DNA of 18,920 nt from Spirogloea muscicola. Lineage: Eukaryota; Streptophyta; Zygnematophyceae; Spirogloeales; Spirogloeaceae. Numbering within the stretch: the first letter of the stretch is position 1; each line of letters opens with the position of its first letter. The DNA is taken from the NCBI GenBank assembly GCA_009602725.1, contig WELB01000090.1:68836-87755 (forward strand), in the 5' to 3' direction. Shown piece after piece: positions 1 through 7,270 of this stretch. The notes beneath the pieces were generated by a model, which was not told the origin of the DNA, searched no databases, and worked only from the letters and a program-made list of their open reading frames with translations. The position numbers and the translations under genes were made by a program.

Positions 1-135
1 GTTACTGAGTGTCTCGTAGCAGCTTTGTTTCTGTTACTTAGCGCTTCCCCTGGCCCCCTTCTCGTACTCTGTTCATTCTTTTTCGGGCTGGTTGTTCCAG
101 CCCCTATTCTCAATGGGCGAGCACTTTCTTCTAAG
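1..135 (+). mobile_element. Retrotransposon 3' UTR, copy A
   Basis: The window opens inside the final codons of a reverse-transcriptase tail (Tyr then TGA at positions 5-7). The rest is a 3' UTR nearly identical to that of the copy at 404-530: same order of motifs, same perfect stem-loop at 85-103, same GGGCGAGCAC phrase. The two UTRs differ at few positions, so both belong to one subfamily. The upstream coding part lies outside the window. Confidence 0.8.
85..103 (+). repeat. 3'-UTR stem-loop, copy A
   Basis: GGGCTGG, loop TTGTT, CCAGCCC: a perfect 7-bp stem. The same structure is at 480-498 and 2005-2023 (loop CTTTT). A T-rich stretch precedes it and the phrase CTATTCTCAATGGGCGAGC follows. 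Degenerate or orientation-flipped copies are at 670-689, 895-913, 1901-1918, 2494-2512 and 3023-3042. Confidence 0.8.
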
Positions 136-227
136 TACTAACACAGCAGCAAGGGGACTCGCAGTAACCTCGAGTCAGAGAAAGCGCGGCCAGATTGACT
201 GGTGGCTGGGAAAAAGAAAAGAAGAAA

Positions 228-530
228 GGTCGCTGGCGCAAGTGTATCGAATGCGCCTGGCCGTCTCGCTGCAGAGGTCCATGGCCCGGGCGCTGCACCT
301 TCGTGCCGGCAGAGCCCTCGCTGCTGCCTCTGGCTCTGGCCAGGGGACCCACTTCCAGGAGCCCAGCACCTCTGATCTGCGGCTGCTTAGCAGGGGTTAC
401 TGAGTGTCTCGTAGCTGCTTTGTTTCTGTTTCTTAGTGCTTCCCCTGGCCCCCTTCTCGTACTCTGTTCATTCCATTTCGGGCTGGTTGTTCCAGCCCCT
501 ATTCTCAATGGGCGAGCACTTTCTTCTTAA
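228..530 (+). mobile_element. 5'-truncated retrotransposon with C-terminal coding tail, copy B
   Basis: From about 228 the plus strand encodes the last 57 or so residues of the element protein, SLAQVYRMRLAVSLQRSMAR onward, ending in LLSRGY and TGA at 401-403. The segment matches the tail of the longer minus-strand copy (1012-1270) and of the plus copy (2238-2404) in protein sequence, with many synonymous differences. The 3' UTR runs to about 530 and carries a perfect 7-bp stem-loop at 480-498. Truncation just before the C-terminal helix fits aborted target-primed reverse transcription. At about 161-212 a minus-oriented scrap of another copy joins a broken tail to the CAGCCACCAGTCAATCTGG end motif. 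Confidence 0.75.
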
Positions 531-534
531 AAAG

Positions 535-786
535 AAAAGGGAGCCTGAGTCGAGTCGGAGATGCAAGAAAGAAGAAGACGTGAAAGAGCTCGCCCATCGA
601 GAAGAAGATGAGCTCGCCCATAGAAGAGAGGGGCTGGCAGAAGAAGAAAGTGCTCGCCCACAGAGAATAGGGTCTGGAAAAGCCAGCCCAAAAAAGAATC
701 AACACAGGACTAGAAGGGGGCCAGGGGAAGCGCTAAGAAAACAAGCACACAAAGAAACAAAGCAGCTACGGATCACTCAGTAACCT
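535..786 (-). mobile_element. Retrotransposon 3' end, copy C
   Basis: On the minus strand a short coding tail (LASPTRGY, TGA at 779-777) leads into a 3' UTR that is the inverted counterpart of 395-530. It carries the stem-loop near 670-689, here with one extra base in one arm, and two GGGCGAGC phrases. Facing copy B, it forms an inverted pair with arms of roughly 130 bases. The pair looks like a DNA transposon, but the shared protein tail shows that these are two retrotransposon 3' ends meeting head on. Confidence 0.7.
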
Positions 787-1872
787 CGAGTCGGAGATGC
801 AAGTCCAGCCGGTGGCTGAAGAAAGAAGAGAAAGAGCTCGCCCATAGAGAAGAGGGGCTGGCAAAAGAAGAAAGTGCTCGCCCATTGAGAATAGGGGCTG
901 GCAAAGCCAACCCAAAAAGAATGGACGATGTCCAAAGCCAAAGAAAGAAGTGCCAAAAAAGGACTACAATACAAAGCGCGAGACGGTGCAGAGGGAGATG
1001 CAGATGGATGCTCAGTATCCACGTGTGAGCAACAGCAGAACAGAGTAACTCGAAGCAGGAAAAGCGGCACTCTGCCGAGACCCGGAAGCAGCAGCCATAG
1101 CACGGCCAGCGCGCGCGTGGACCGCATGAGCCAAAGAGCGCTGTATCGAGACCGCCAGCCTCATCCGAAAGACCTGCGCGAGGGAGCCAGCAGCATTGAA
1201 GCCTGGCGAACCCTGCTGCCGCTCGATGGCCTCTCGGGCAAGCCACTGGAGGAGATCCAACCAGCCAATGCCGAAAGCCCCGTGTACGTCAATAGCCACT
1301 GCCGCAAAGGCATCGCCTGGAGGGTGGTCAGAGTACTTACTCCGAGCCGCCAAATCGACCGCGTGCCCAACGAGCGTCGTCGACTTCGCGGGGTTGGCCG
1401 AATCAACGCAATCTGCAGTCACCACATCAGCGATGATACGCGGACCTCCTCCGGGCGGGATGGCAATGAGGTCCGCGCGGCGGGTGTGAAGCTGTCCGTC
1501 AGCACCCCGCAGGATGGGCATGATCGTCGAGTTCTCCACTGCCACCTTGTAGCCGGCCTCCAGGAACACAATCTGCATGGCGTCTCGCAGGAGGTTGTGT
1601 GAACCTGTCCGCTCGCCCCCGTGCGCGCAGCGGAGCATGTGGGCCGCCAGCGCCGCAGGGTCATCGTGGCGGGCACCGCACTCGCACTGTTGGACCCCGA
1701 CGAGGCAGTCAGGGAGGAGGCCAAGGAGCCGGTGGGCCGCCGTCCTGAATACCGACTGGAATTGTCAGCGCCGCGTAGATGGGGAGTGCTGATAGCCACG
1801 CCGCCGCCCCGGGGGAGGAGGCGGAGAGGATCCGGTCGCGCCCTCGGATGTCGTGCGGCGGATATGCATTAA
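786..1872 (-). pseudogene. Retrotransposon ORF C-terminus: zinc-binding region and restriction-like endonuclease, copy D
   Basis: This is the longest element remnant. Reading on minus from about 1867, it encodes RDRILSASSPGAAAWLSALP, then a one-base frameshift near 1750-1770. Next comes a zinc-binding-like segment (C-x-C-x12-H-x3-C, about 1700-1640) followed by HGGERTGSHN. The R-A-D motif lies at about 1480-1471, and 14 residues after its Asp comes a second Asp (1428-1426) in IIADVVT. A zinc motif followed by (K/R)PD-x12-14-(D/E) is the known signature of the C-terminal endonuclease of R2/NeSL/CRE-type non-LTR elements; here Ala replaces Pro. The frame then runs unbroken to LLLLTRGY and TGA at 1014-1012. 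The 3' UTR follows to about 786, with the stem-loop at 895-913. Reverse-transcriptase motifs are absent, so the copy is 5'-truncated and dead. Confidence 0.8.
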
Positions 1873-1874
1873 GA

Positions 1875-2065
1875 GAATGAGCTCGCCCACAGAAGAGAGG
1901 GGCTGGCAGAAGCCAGCCAAAAAAGAATGGACATAAACCAAAGAGCCCCTGTTTTTCTTAGCGCTTCTCTTGGCCCCCTTCTCGTACTTTGTTCATTCTT
2001 TTTTGGGCTGGCTTTTCCAGCCCCTATTCTCAATGGGCGAGCACATTCTTCTTTCTGCCACAATA
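1875..2065. repeat. Inverted pair of retrotransposon 3' UTR fragments
   Basis: Bases 1878-1935 are a minus-oriented UTR piece and 1950-2065 a plus-oriented one. The arms around 1878-1935 and 1996-2052 are imperfect inverted copies containing the stem-loop (1901-1918 and 2005-2023) and the GGGCGAGC phrase. Neither arm retains coding sequence. The plus piece ends in a TTCTTCTTT stretch at about 2046, after which a different UTR end motif (TAGGTGCCGAAAAG, 2065-2078) begins. Confidence 0.6.
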
Positions 2066-2094
2066 GGTGCCGAAAAGAGACGAGTTGAGACGAG

Positions 2095-2560
2095 TTTGTT
2101 CCACTGGCAGTCGACGTGCACGGAGCCTTTGGCTCGAAAATGGCTTGACTTGCTCCACCGCCTGGCGCGGCGTGCAGCGGCCCGCCGCCTCGGGCAGCAG
2201 GGCGAGCAGCCCGGCTTCAACATCGCCGGGTCCCTCGCTCAAGTCTTCCGTATGCGTTTGGCCGTCTCGATACAGCGGTCCCTTGACTTCGCGGTTCACT
2301 TGCGCGCAGGCCGAGCTTTGGCGGCGGCCTCCCGCTTCCGTCAGGGCGACGTCTGTCCGCCAGCTAGCTACTCGGACTTGCATCTCCTGACTAGAGGTTA
2401 CTGAGCGTTCCCTGGCGTTTCTTCATCTTCCTGGCTGATGTCTTAGTCCTAGTCGTTCGCACTCGGGCTCCCTCAGACCTTGTCAATTCCTTTGGGCTGG
2501 CCTTTCCCAGCCACCAGTCAATCTGGCGGCGCTTCTTTTTCTTTTTCATTTTTTAAATAG
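2095..2560 (+). pseudogene. 5'-truncated retrotransposon ORF end plus 3' UTR, copy E
   Basis: From about 2107 the plus strand encodes PLAVDVHGAFG, matching AAVAIDVHGAFG of copy D. A one-base frameshift near 2140-2150 follows, then WLDLLHRLARRA onward through SLAQVFRMRLAVSIQRSLDF to LLTRGY and TGA at 2402-2404. The tail is about 60% or more identical to copies B and D, and many differences are synonymous. The 3' UTR (2405 to about 2560) differs from that of copies A-C but keeps a stem-loop (2494-2512). It ends in CCAGTCAATCTGGCGGCGC and a T-rich run, so it is a separate subfamily. Confidence 0.75.
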
Positions 2561-2740
2561 GTGCCGAAAAGAAGGGAAACACACAGCTCGGCTTCTAGAC
2601 AACTAGACATGACGGAACCACAGGAAGCTCAATACCTGCGGGTGAGCAACATCAGGTCAGTATAGCTCGAAGCTGGAAAAGATGCAGGCAGACGAGACCC
2701 GGAAGCAGCAACGATAGCACGGCCCGCGCGCGAGTGGAAT
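2560..2740 (-). mobile_element. Short retrotransposon tail and UTR, copy F
   Basis: On minus, about 2739-2629 encodes SRAGRAIVAASGSR followed by FPASSYTDLMLLTRRY and TGA at 2631-2629. It aligns without gaps to the end of copy D (ARAGRAMAAASGSR and FPASSYSVLLLLTRGY). The following 70 bases end in CTTTTCGGCACCTATTT and an A-rich run next to copy E, so the two copies meet tail to tail. Confidence 0.65.
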
Positions 2741-2990
2741 AAGGAAGACAAGCACAAAAAGAAAGAAAGCAGCTACGAATCACTCAGTACCCCCTGCTAA
2801 GCAGTCGCAGGTCAGAGATGCTAGGCTCCTGGAAGTGGGTCCCCTGGCCAGAGCCAGAGGCAGAAGGCTGTAGTCCCCCCTGTAGTCTCGTGCATAGCTG
2901 TGGGGTTATCTGGCCAAGCGCTTGCCCCAACCAATAGAAGAAGTAAGACGCTTCCAGGAGAGGAAGACGTTTCAGGATAAGGCGGTGGCT
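2740..2990 (-). mobile_element. Retrotransposon tail, copy G
   Basis: The minus frame ends GSGQGTHFQEPSISDLRLLSRGY in two blocks and stops at 2786-2784. That is nearly the same peptide as copy B, so both belong to one subfamily. Its 3' UTR is cut off after about 45 bases, where copy F begins. Upstream the frame degenerates and reads back into copy H's UTR, which shows insertion of G into or next to H. Confidence 0.65.
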
Positions 2991-3140
2991 GGGAAGAAGT
3001 GCTCGCCCATAGAGAAGAGGGAGGGCTGGGAGAGGCCAGCCCAGAGAAAAGAGTGAACAGACTTTGAAAGGGCCAGCGAAAGTGCTATGGCACATAGGGA
3101 ATGAAGTAGCTACGAAAAAGTCAGTAACCTCTGCTAAGCA
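2990..3140 (-). mobile_element. Retrotransposon tail and UTR, copy H
   Basis: A short tail SDMRLLSRGY ends at TGA 3123-3121 on minus. The UTR contains a perfect 7-bp stem-loop at 3023-3042 with a 6-base loop and the ATGGGCGAGCAC phrase (complement at about 2998-3010). Confidence 0.65.
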
Positions 3141-3640
3141 GCCGCATATCGGAGAGGAGAAAGGAAATGAGTGTGTATCAAGAGATGGAGGGCCATGTGT
3201 GGCCAAGTACAAAAGGAAGCACATTGACAAATGTACGTCACCTGCTGCTAAGCTGACCATGACCAGCTCAGTAATCACGAGTCAGGTCGCTAATTGATGC
3301 CCGAATACCGGACGGCAACCGACAAGCTCTTGAGCTACCAGCTAAGGCTAAACCAGGTTTCTGATGCAGCGCATGAGCCTGAGCTCGCTGCAGACAAGCT
3401 GACACTCGACTTCGCAAGAATGACAAGTAGGCTGCCGGCATGCCCATCTGAGCTGGAAGCATATCCTCACGTCGAGCATATCCCAAACTTGCAATATTCT
3501 CCAGTAAGGTGTGGAGAGGGCGATGGTTGTGAAAGGCCAGCCCAGAAACAGAACAGAAGGAGCAAAGCTCGAAGGGGCCAGGGAAAGTAAAACCTCGGTT
3601 TCCATAATGCCGGAGACGAACCAAATAAAGCAAGCCGCCC
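3140..3640 (-). mobile_element. Divergent retrotransposon tail and UTRs, copy I
   Basis: About 3500-3268 (minus) encodes a more divergent version of the C-terminal helix (SFLRSRVSACLQRAQAHALH) and ends SDLTRDY with TGA at 3270-3268. It is therefore an older or separate lineage of the same family. Its own UTR extends towards 3140. Upstream, about 3600-3510 (minus) is the UTR of yet another copy, with a degenerate GGGCTGG stem at about 3524-3541 and the usual GGCCCCTTCGAGCTTTG-like context. Confidence 0.55.
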
Positions 3641-3793
3641 CTTGAATCCAGGCCAGTTAGTCACCTCCACACATTATGCACCTCTCGTCATCTGATGAGT
3701 TTGCGACATCCTCCCCTGCAGTATTTGCCAGTAAGTATTTGGGCTGATCCATTTAGGCCACTTTGTATTTGAGCTTGTCCTGTAAGGCCATTG

Positions 3794-3827
3794 TGTATTG
3801 AGCCAACTTATGTATTGAGCCAACTTT
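3794..3827. repeat. 17-bp tandem duplication
   Basis: TGTATTGAGCCAACTTA is repeated immediately, with only the last base differing (T). Looser relatives of the unit (GTATTTGCCAGTAA, GTATTTGAGC) precede it from about 3720, so this may be the remnant of a longer minisatellite. Confidence 0.7.
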
Positions 3828-3953
3828 CGTCGCTTCTTCTGGTGCTTATCAATGACTGACAGACAAGCAGTTGCTACATCACATGTTGCCCTATAAATAA
3901 ACTGCAAATTTGATGAGGAAGTAATTTTCACGTCTGTACCAGACCTTAGCAAG

Positions 3954-4157
3954 GTGGGAAAAGCATGCCAAGGGAAGAAAGGGGGAGCGCGTTGTACTTT
4001 TGAGGTGCTAACAGCCACAGTCCAGGATGCCATAGTTGTAGGGCTCGACAACGACTACATCAATATGGAGCTTTATTACGTCCCAACAGGGCAGCAGCCA
4101 CACTACTCAAAAAGTAGAAAGCATAAAGGTCTAAAGCAAAGCTTATGCACAGGCTGA
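3954..4157 (+). CDS. Doubtful short ORF, 67 residues
   Basis: The frame starts MGKACQGKKGG and ends KQSLCTG with a TGA. A TATAAATA box lies about 55 bases upstream, a plausible promoter distance. The protein is basic and shows no motif I recognise, and no splice-linked exon could be attached. It may be chance; it is listed only because of the promoter-like spacing. Confidence 0.15.
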   Translation: MGKACQGKKGGARCTFEVLTATVQDAIVVGLDNDYINMELYYVPTGQQPHYSKSRKHKGLKQSLCTG

Positions 4158-4218
4158 CTGCGTCCAGAACATGTAACCAAGGCAGGAAATTCTAGGCTCT
4201 TGACAGACTGCTTATCTG

Positions 4219-4250
4219 AGGACAGGCGGGAGCAGCACCCCGCCTGTCCT
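4219..4250. repeat. Perfect 12-bp hairpin
   Basis: AGGACAGGCGGG, loop AGCAGCAC, then the exact complement CCCGCCTGTCCT. The stem is GC-rich and very stable. It lies downstream of the gene ending at 4735 and unrelated to the GGGCTGG stem-loops. Confidence 0.8.
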
Positions 4251-4484
4251 TATGGCATATCCCTCATACCTCGGATTGAGAAAGCCTGCTGCTATCTGCT
4301 CTGGCGTACGCAGCACTGTAAGCGGCATGCTATCCACCTGCCAGAACTGATGGCAGCTACTCACTTGGATCACTAGCAACTGCTAACAGCGTGGTAGTAT
4401 GTACCAAGAGCATGGAGTAGCAACCACAGATTCCACTAAAATGATGGTCGCAAGGCTGCTTCACCAGCTTTGCGACTAACATAG

Positions 4485-4489
4485 TTACA
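4485..4489 (-). terminator. Possible TGTAA polyadenylation signal
   Basis: Green algae commonly use TGTAA as polyadenylation signal. On minus this pentamer lies 246 bases after the stop codon of the gene ending at 4735. A five-base match is weak evidence on its own. Confidence 0.3.
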
Positions 4490-4734
4490 GATGCTGCTGA
4501 AATTGGGTAGGAGTGTGAAGCCGCGGCCAACAAGTCCTTTGACAACAGCAATAATGCCTGTAAGCCATTTGGTAGGCGGTGAGAATGATGGTAAGGGATG
4601 GACTGGATTTTTTGCAGCTTCAGGCACCACATAATGCCGGCTTCACTCAGCAGCTGTAAGTGTAACACAGAATGCCCGTTTCTTCATCCACGCTTGAAGG
4701 AGTCCAAGTGTGAACATGCTGAGATGCATCCTGC

Positions 4735-6375
4735 TCATGGAAGCCCTGAGCTGCCAAAGATGGCTGCCATCTCCTCCTTGGTAAGTGCAATCGAATTGGA
4801 GTGATCAAATGTCTTGATGGGCCTTGCAAGCTCCACAAGCTCTTCCACGGGCTTCCCAGGTGCAACAGAGGCCACAAGTGCCACAGGCTCCACCACCTCA
4901 GCAGACTGCGAATACTCTGCGCGCTCTGCAGGTGCCACAGGCTGTGTGAGCTCAGGAGGCTCCCCTGGAGCCACGGGCTCTGCAGGCTCCTCGGCGGCAA
5001 GGAGGTGGACTGCATCGCCAGTCTCCTTGATCTCCTCCTTAATTGGCCCAGACACACCAGGAGGTGCCTCCTCCACGTGCGCCATGGCTTGCTCTGCCAA
5101 CACGGGAACACTGGCAACCTGCCCTGCATCACCTGCAAGGGCTTCCTGTGCTCCTAGGTTGCTCTCTACAGAAAACTCCTGTGCAGTCTCCTCAGGTTTC
5201 ACAGTGCCCTCCTTCACAGCCGGCTCCTCTGCCATGGGAACGGCCTCTTTCGAATCCGCAATCACACGGTCGACACCCAACCCTGCAGACACCTGCTCAA
5301 GAGCATTCCGAAGGTCGATCAATAAAGTCCTCCCGGAATGTGGCTAGCTGAAACAAACTCTAAACTTCATGTACATGCTCTTGCAGTCTTTCCCTCAACC
5401 AGGCTCTCACCAACCACGAAGACTCCAAGCTTTGCAACTTATGTGGTCACGCATCATGTGCACTAGACTTCACGATTCCAAACGAGCAGCACACCTCATC
5501 ATATGGAGTTGCCGTGCTTGGCACATTCTTCATTGGGATGGTCCCATTTGCTGCAGCCTTTGTGTCAACGCTGTCATCATCCTCGGGCGCAGTCACGTGC
5601 TCCAGTGTAGCCGGCGTGCTCGACAGCACTGTCTTCACCTCTTCAGGACCAAAACCCTCCCCTTTGTCGGTCCCAGATGCAGGGTCCTGCATAACGTCGC
5701 GCATCAGTACCTCGAAAAAGCTACGCAGTAACCATGTTCACTGGTCCACGAGCCGTATCTCCGACAGAACCATCAGAAAACCCAATGTAAGAATGTGCTA
5801 CAGTGCCTCAGGCTGATTCATAAACTGTGTCAACAATGTACTGAGGCTTGATTGTGTCAAGCCCGGCACTATAATCATAACTAGCACATTAGCCTCACCT
5901 TGATGCCGCCGTCCGTGGCACTGTCCTCGGGTGCAGGGGCAGCCGCAGTCGTCACAGCCAGCGCGTCCTCCTTCTTCAGGCCGCTGGCGGCCGTCCGCTG
6001 CTCCTGGGCGGCAGCGGGCCCCGCAGAAGGGCGGACGGCGACGCCGCCGCTCTGGTCCTTGAGGCCCGCCTGGCAGCGACGACAGGCGCAAATGCGTCCA
6101 ATTGAGAAGCAGGACCCTCTCGTTAGAGAAGCCTCGGGCCTCACGAAGCTGGGGCTGTCGAGGCCATCAAGAGGAACCTGCGTAAGCTAGCAGGACGTCG
6201 CGGAGCTGGCAATGGCGCCCGTCGTCGCAGCACTCCGCATGCGCCTGCGGCGGCGCTTCTCGCGGCGGAGGCGCTGCCGCTCGCTGGAACTGGGGCTCAC
6301 AGTGGGGGCGGTCGTCCCGGCGGGGCTCGGCGCCGACGCCACGGTGCCGTGCGACTTGCCCAGGCATTGCCCCAT
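4735..6375 (-). CDS. Four-exon gene for an acidic, probably N-myristoylated protein of unknown function
   Basis: Exons on minus: 6375-6301, 6069-5899, 5686-5495 and 5343-4735; all junctions are phase 0, giving 348 residues. Donors are ACT|GTGAGC, AAG|GTGAGG and GAG|GTGTGC; acceptors are CCAG, GCAG and CTAG. The start sits in an ideal context (GCCGCC ATG G) and no ATG precedes it in frame. The product begins MGQCLGKS: Gly2 could be myristoylated and Cys4 palmitoylated, as in many plant kinases and phosphatases, which suggests a membrane-attached protein. The rest is low complexity. An Ala-rich stretch occupies about 26-82, and after residue 150 it is dominated by Glu, Pro, Ala and Val (EEPAEPVAPGEPPEL-like runs). 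It ends ALTKEEMAAIFGSSGLP. No catalytic domain is visible. The first intron is the least certain, because the donor has T before GT. Confidence 0.6.
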
Positions 6376-6437
6376 GGCGGCGGCGGCGGCGGCAGCGACG
6401 GCGGCGGCGGCGTCGGCGATGGCGGCGGCGTNGGCGC
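6374..6437. repeat. Imperfect GGC trinucleotide repeat in 5' leader
   Basis: About 64 bases of GGC/GCC units with interruptions lie directly before the start codon of the minus-strand gene. They probably fall in its 5' UTR. Position 6432 is an undetermined base (n), the only one in the window, as expected for a repeat that sequences poorly. Confidence 0.85.
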
Positions 6438-6984
6438 CTCGTGCTGTGATGTTGTCGAAAGCGGCAAATGCCGTCGGTGGGGATGGGGGAACATTCGAGG
6501 GGGGGCAACGCAGGCCCCTCCCTCGCCGCGAACGGCTCAATGGATTAGCGGGTCACTTCCTTATGGAGGCTCGAAATCGGAACCGTGGAGCAATCGGCCC
6601 ACCCTACCTCTCGCCGCCGGAGCCGTTGGGCAGCGCTCCGCCGGGGGGCGGGCGCCGCTGACTCGGAGGTCGCCACGTGTCCTCCAGCGAGCGCGCCCTG
6701 GATTCGCGCGCGCACCCCCGCTTCGCGGTCGGCCCCTCGCCCTAGTCGCGGCTGCTGACGGCTGCCGTCAGGAAAGGCGGCCCCCGTTTTCCTCCGCCCT
6801 TGGCACCCAAACCCACAACGCCAAACCCCTAGACACTGGATGCAAGCGCTTGCTTTCGAAAGAAAGCGCGGCCAGATCAACTGGTGGCTTCCAGCCCAGA
6901 CGAAAGCGCGGCCACATTGACTGATGGCTGGGGCCAGCCCAGAGGAATGGACAAGGTCAGAAGAAGCCGGATGGTGCAGAAAAG
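6438..6984. other. GC-rich upstream region with palindromes
   Basis: This should hold the promoter of the minus-strand gene starting at 6375; no TATA box is evident. A 12-bp palindrome GCAAGCGCTTGC (6842-6853) overlaps a hairpin GCTTTC-GAAA-GAAAGC (6852-6867). Two copies of AAAGCGCGGCCA(G/C)AT(C/T)(A/G)ACTG (6864 and 6903) match the UTR end motif seen at 181-205, and GGCTGGGGCCAGCC (6926-6939) is a stem with a 2-base loop. So retrotransposon debris starts at about 6860. Confidence 0.55.
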
Positions 6985-7270
6985 CAAGGTACTCAGGGCT
7001 TTGCACCGCCGCGCCGGTCGCGCCCTTGCGCCCTTGCCTCTGGCTTGCGCAGCGGGGTTGCTCGTCCCTCCCCTCATCTCGTCTGATTCCCACTGCTGAC
7101 ACGGGGGTACTAATAGCGCCCTGCCTGCCTTGCCTGTGGCTCCGCTCTCATGGTCATAAACACCCTATGTATGCATCTGGCTGGCTTTCACAGCCGCACT
7201 TCTATGTTCAGCAGCCGCATCCTTTGGACGTACATTTCTTTGGGCTGGCCTGTCAGCCATTCCTCTCTTT
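6985..7270 (+). pseudogene. Retrotransposon C-terminal tail plus UTR, isolated copy J
   Basis: The plus strand encodes VLRALHRRAGRALAPLPLAC and ends ISSDSHC with TGA at 7097-7099. The ALHRRAGRALA core matches ALHLRAGRALA of the copy at 228-403, but the terminal RGY is gone, so this is another subfamily or a decayed copy. The following UTR contains two shortened stem-loops, GGCTG/CAGCC at 7179-7195 and 7243-7258. It lies about 3.3 kb from the main cluster. Confidence 0.55.

Larger units (their letters stand above)
1..3640. repeat. Nested cluster of non-LTR retrotransposon 3' ends
   Basis: This block is built almost wholly from fragments of related retrotransposon 3' ends, in both orientations. 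Each fragment has the end of a coding frame finishing in (S/T)RGY-stop or a close variant. A 3' UTR of about 120-230 bases follows, containing a GGGCTGG/CCAGCCC stem-loop and usually the phrase ATGGGCGAGCAC. Stop codons of the tails are at 401-403 and 2402-2404 on plus, and 777-779, 1012-1014, 2629-2631, 2784-2786, 3121-3123 and 3268-3270 on minus. A further copy on plus begins at base 1, and a tenth at about 161-180 (minus) has lost its stop. No full-length element is present. Fragment borders are approximate because they were judged by eye. Confidence 0.85.
3640..4734. other. Intergenic stretch without a confident gene
   Basis: I see no recognisable protein here. It contains a 17-bp tandem pair (3794-3827), a TATAAATA box (3892-3899, plus) 55 bases before a short open frame, a perfect 12-bp hairpin (4219-4250), and a TGTAA-type polyadenylation signal for the minus-strand gene that ends at 4735. 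Base composition is more even than in the flanking repeat block, and no retrotransposon UTR motif is seen. Confidence 0.5.

Noticed and set aside
395-786. A DNA transposon or MITE with long terminal inverted repeats
   Set aside because: The inverted arms each begin with the same protein tail and stop codon and continue in a UTR, and the same unit also occurs singly and in direct orientation. Two facing retrotransposon 3' ends explain this better.
3674-4051. Minus-strand open frame of 125 codons
   Set aside because: It reads through the 17-bp tandem repeat and has no motif or plausible promoter.
6187-6660. Long alanine/glycine- or arginine-rich open frames on both strands
   Set aside because: They are a by-product of the GGC repeat and high GC content. 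Only the frame beginning at the ATG of 6375 links to further exons.
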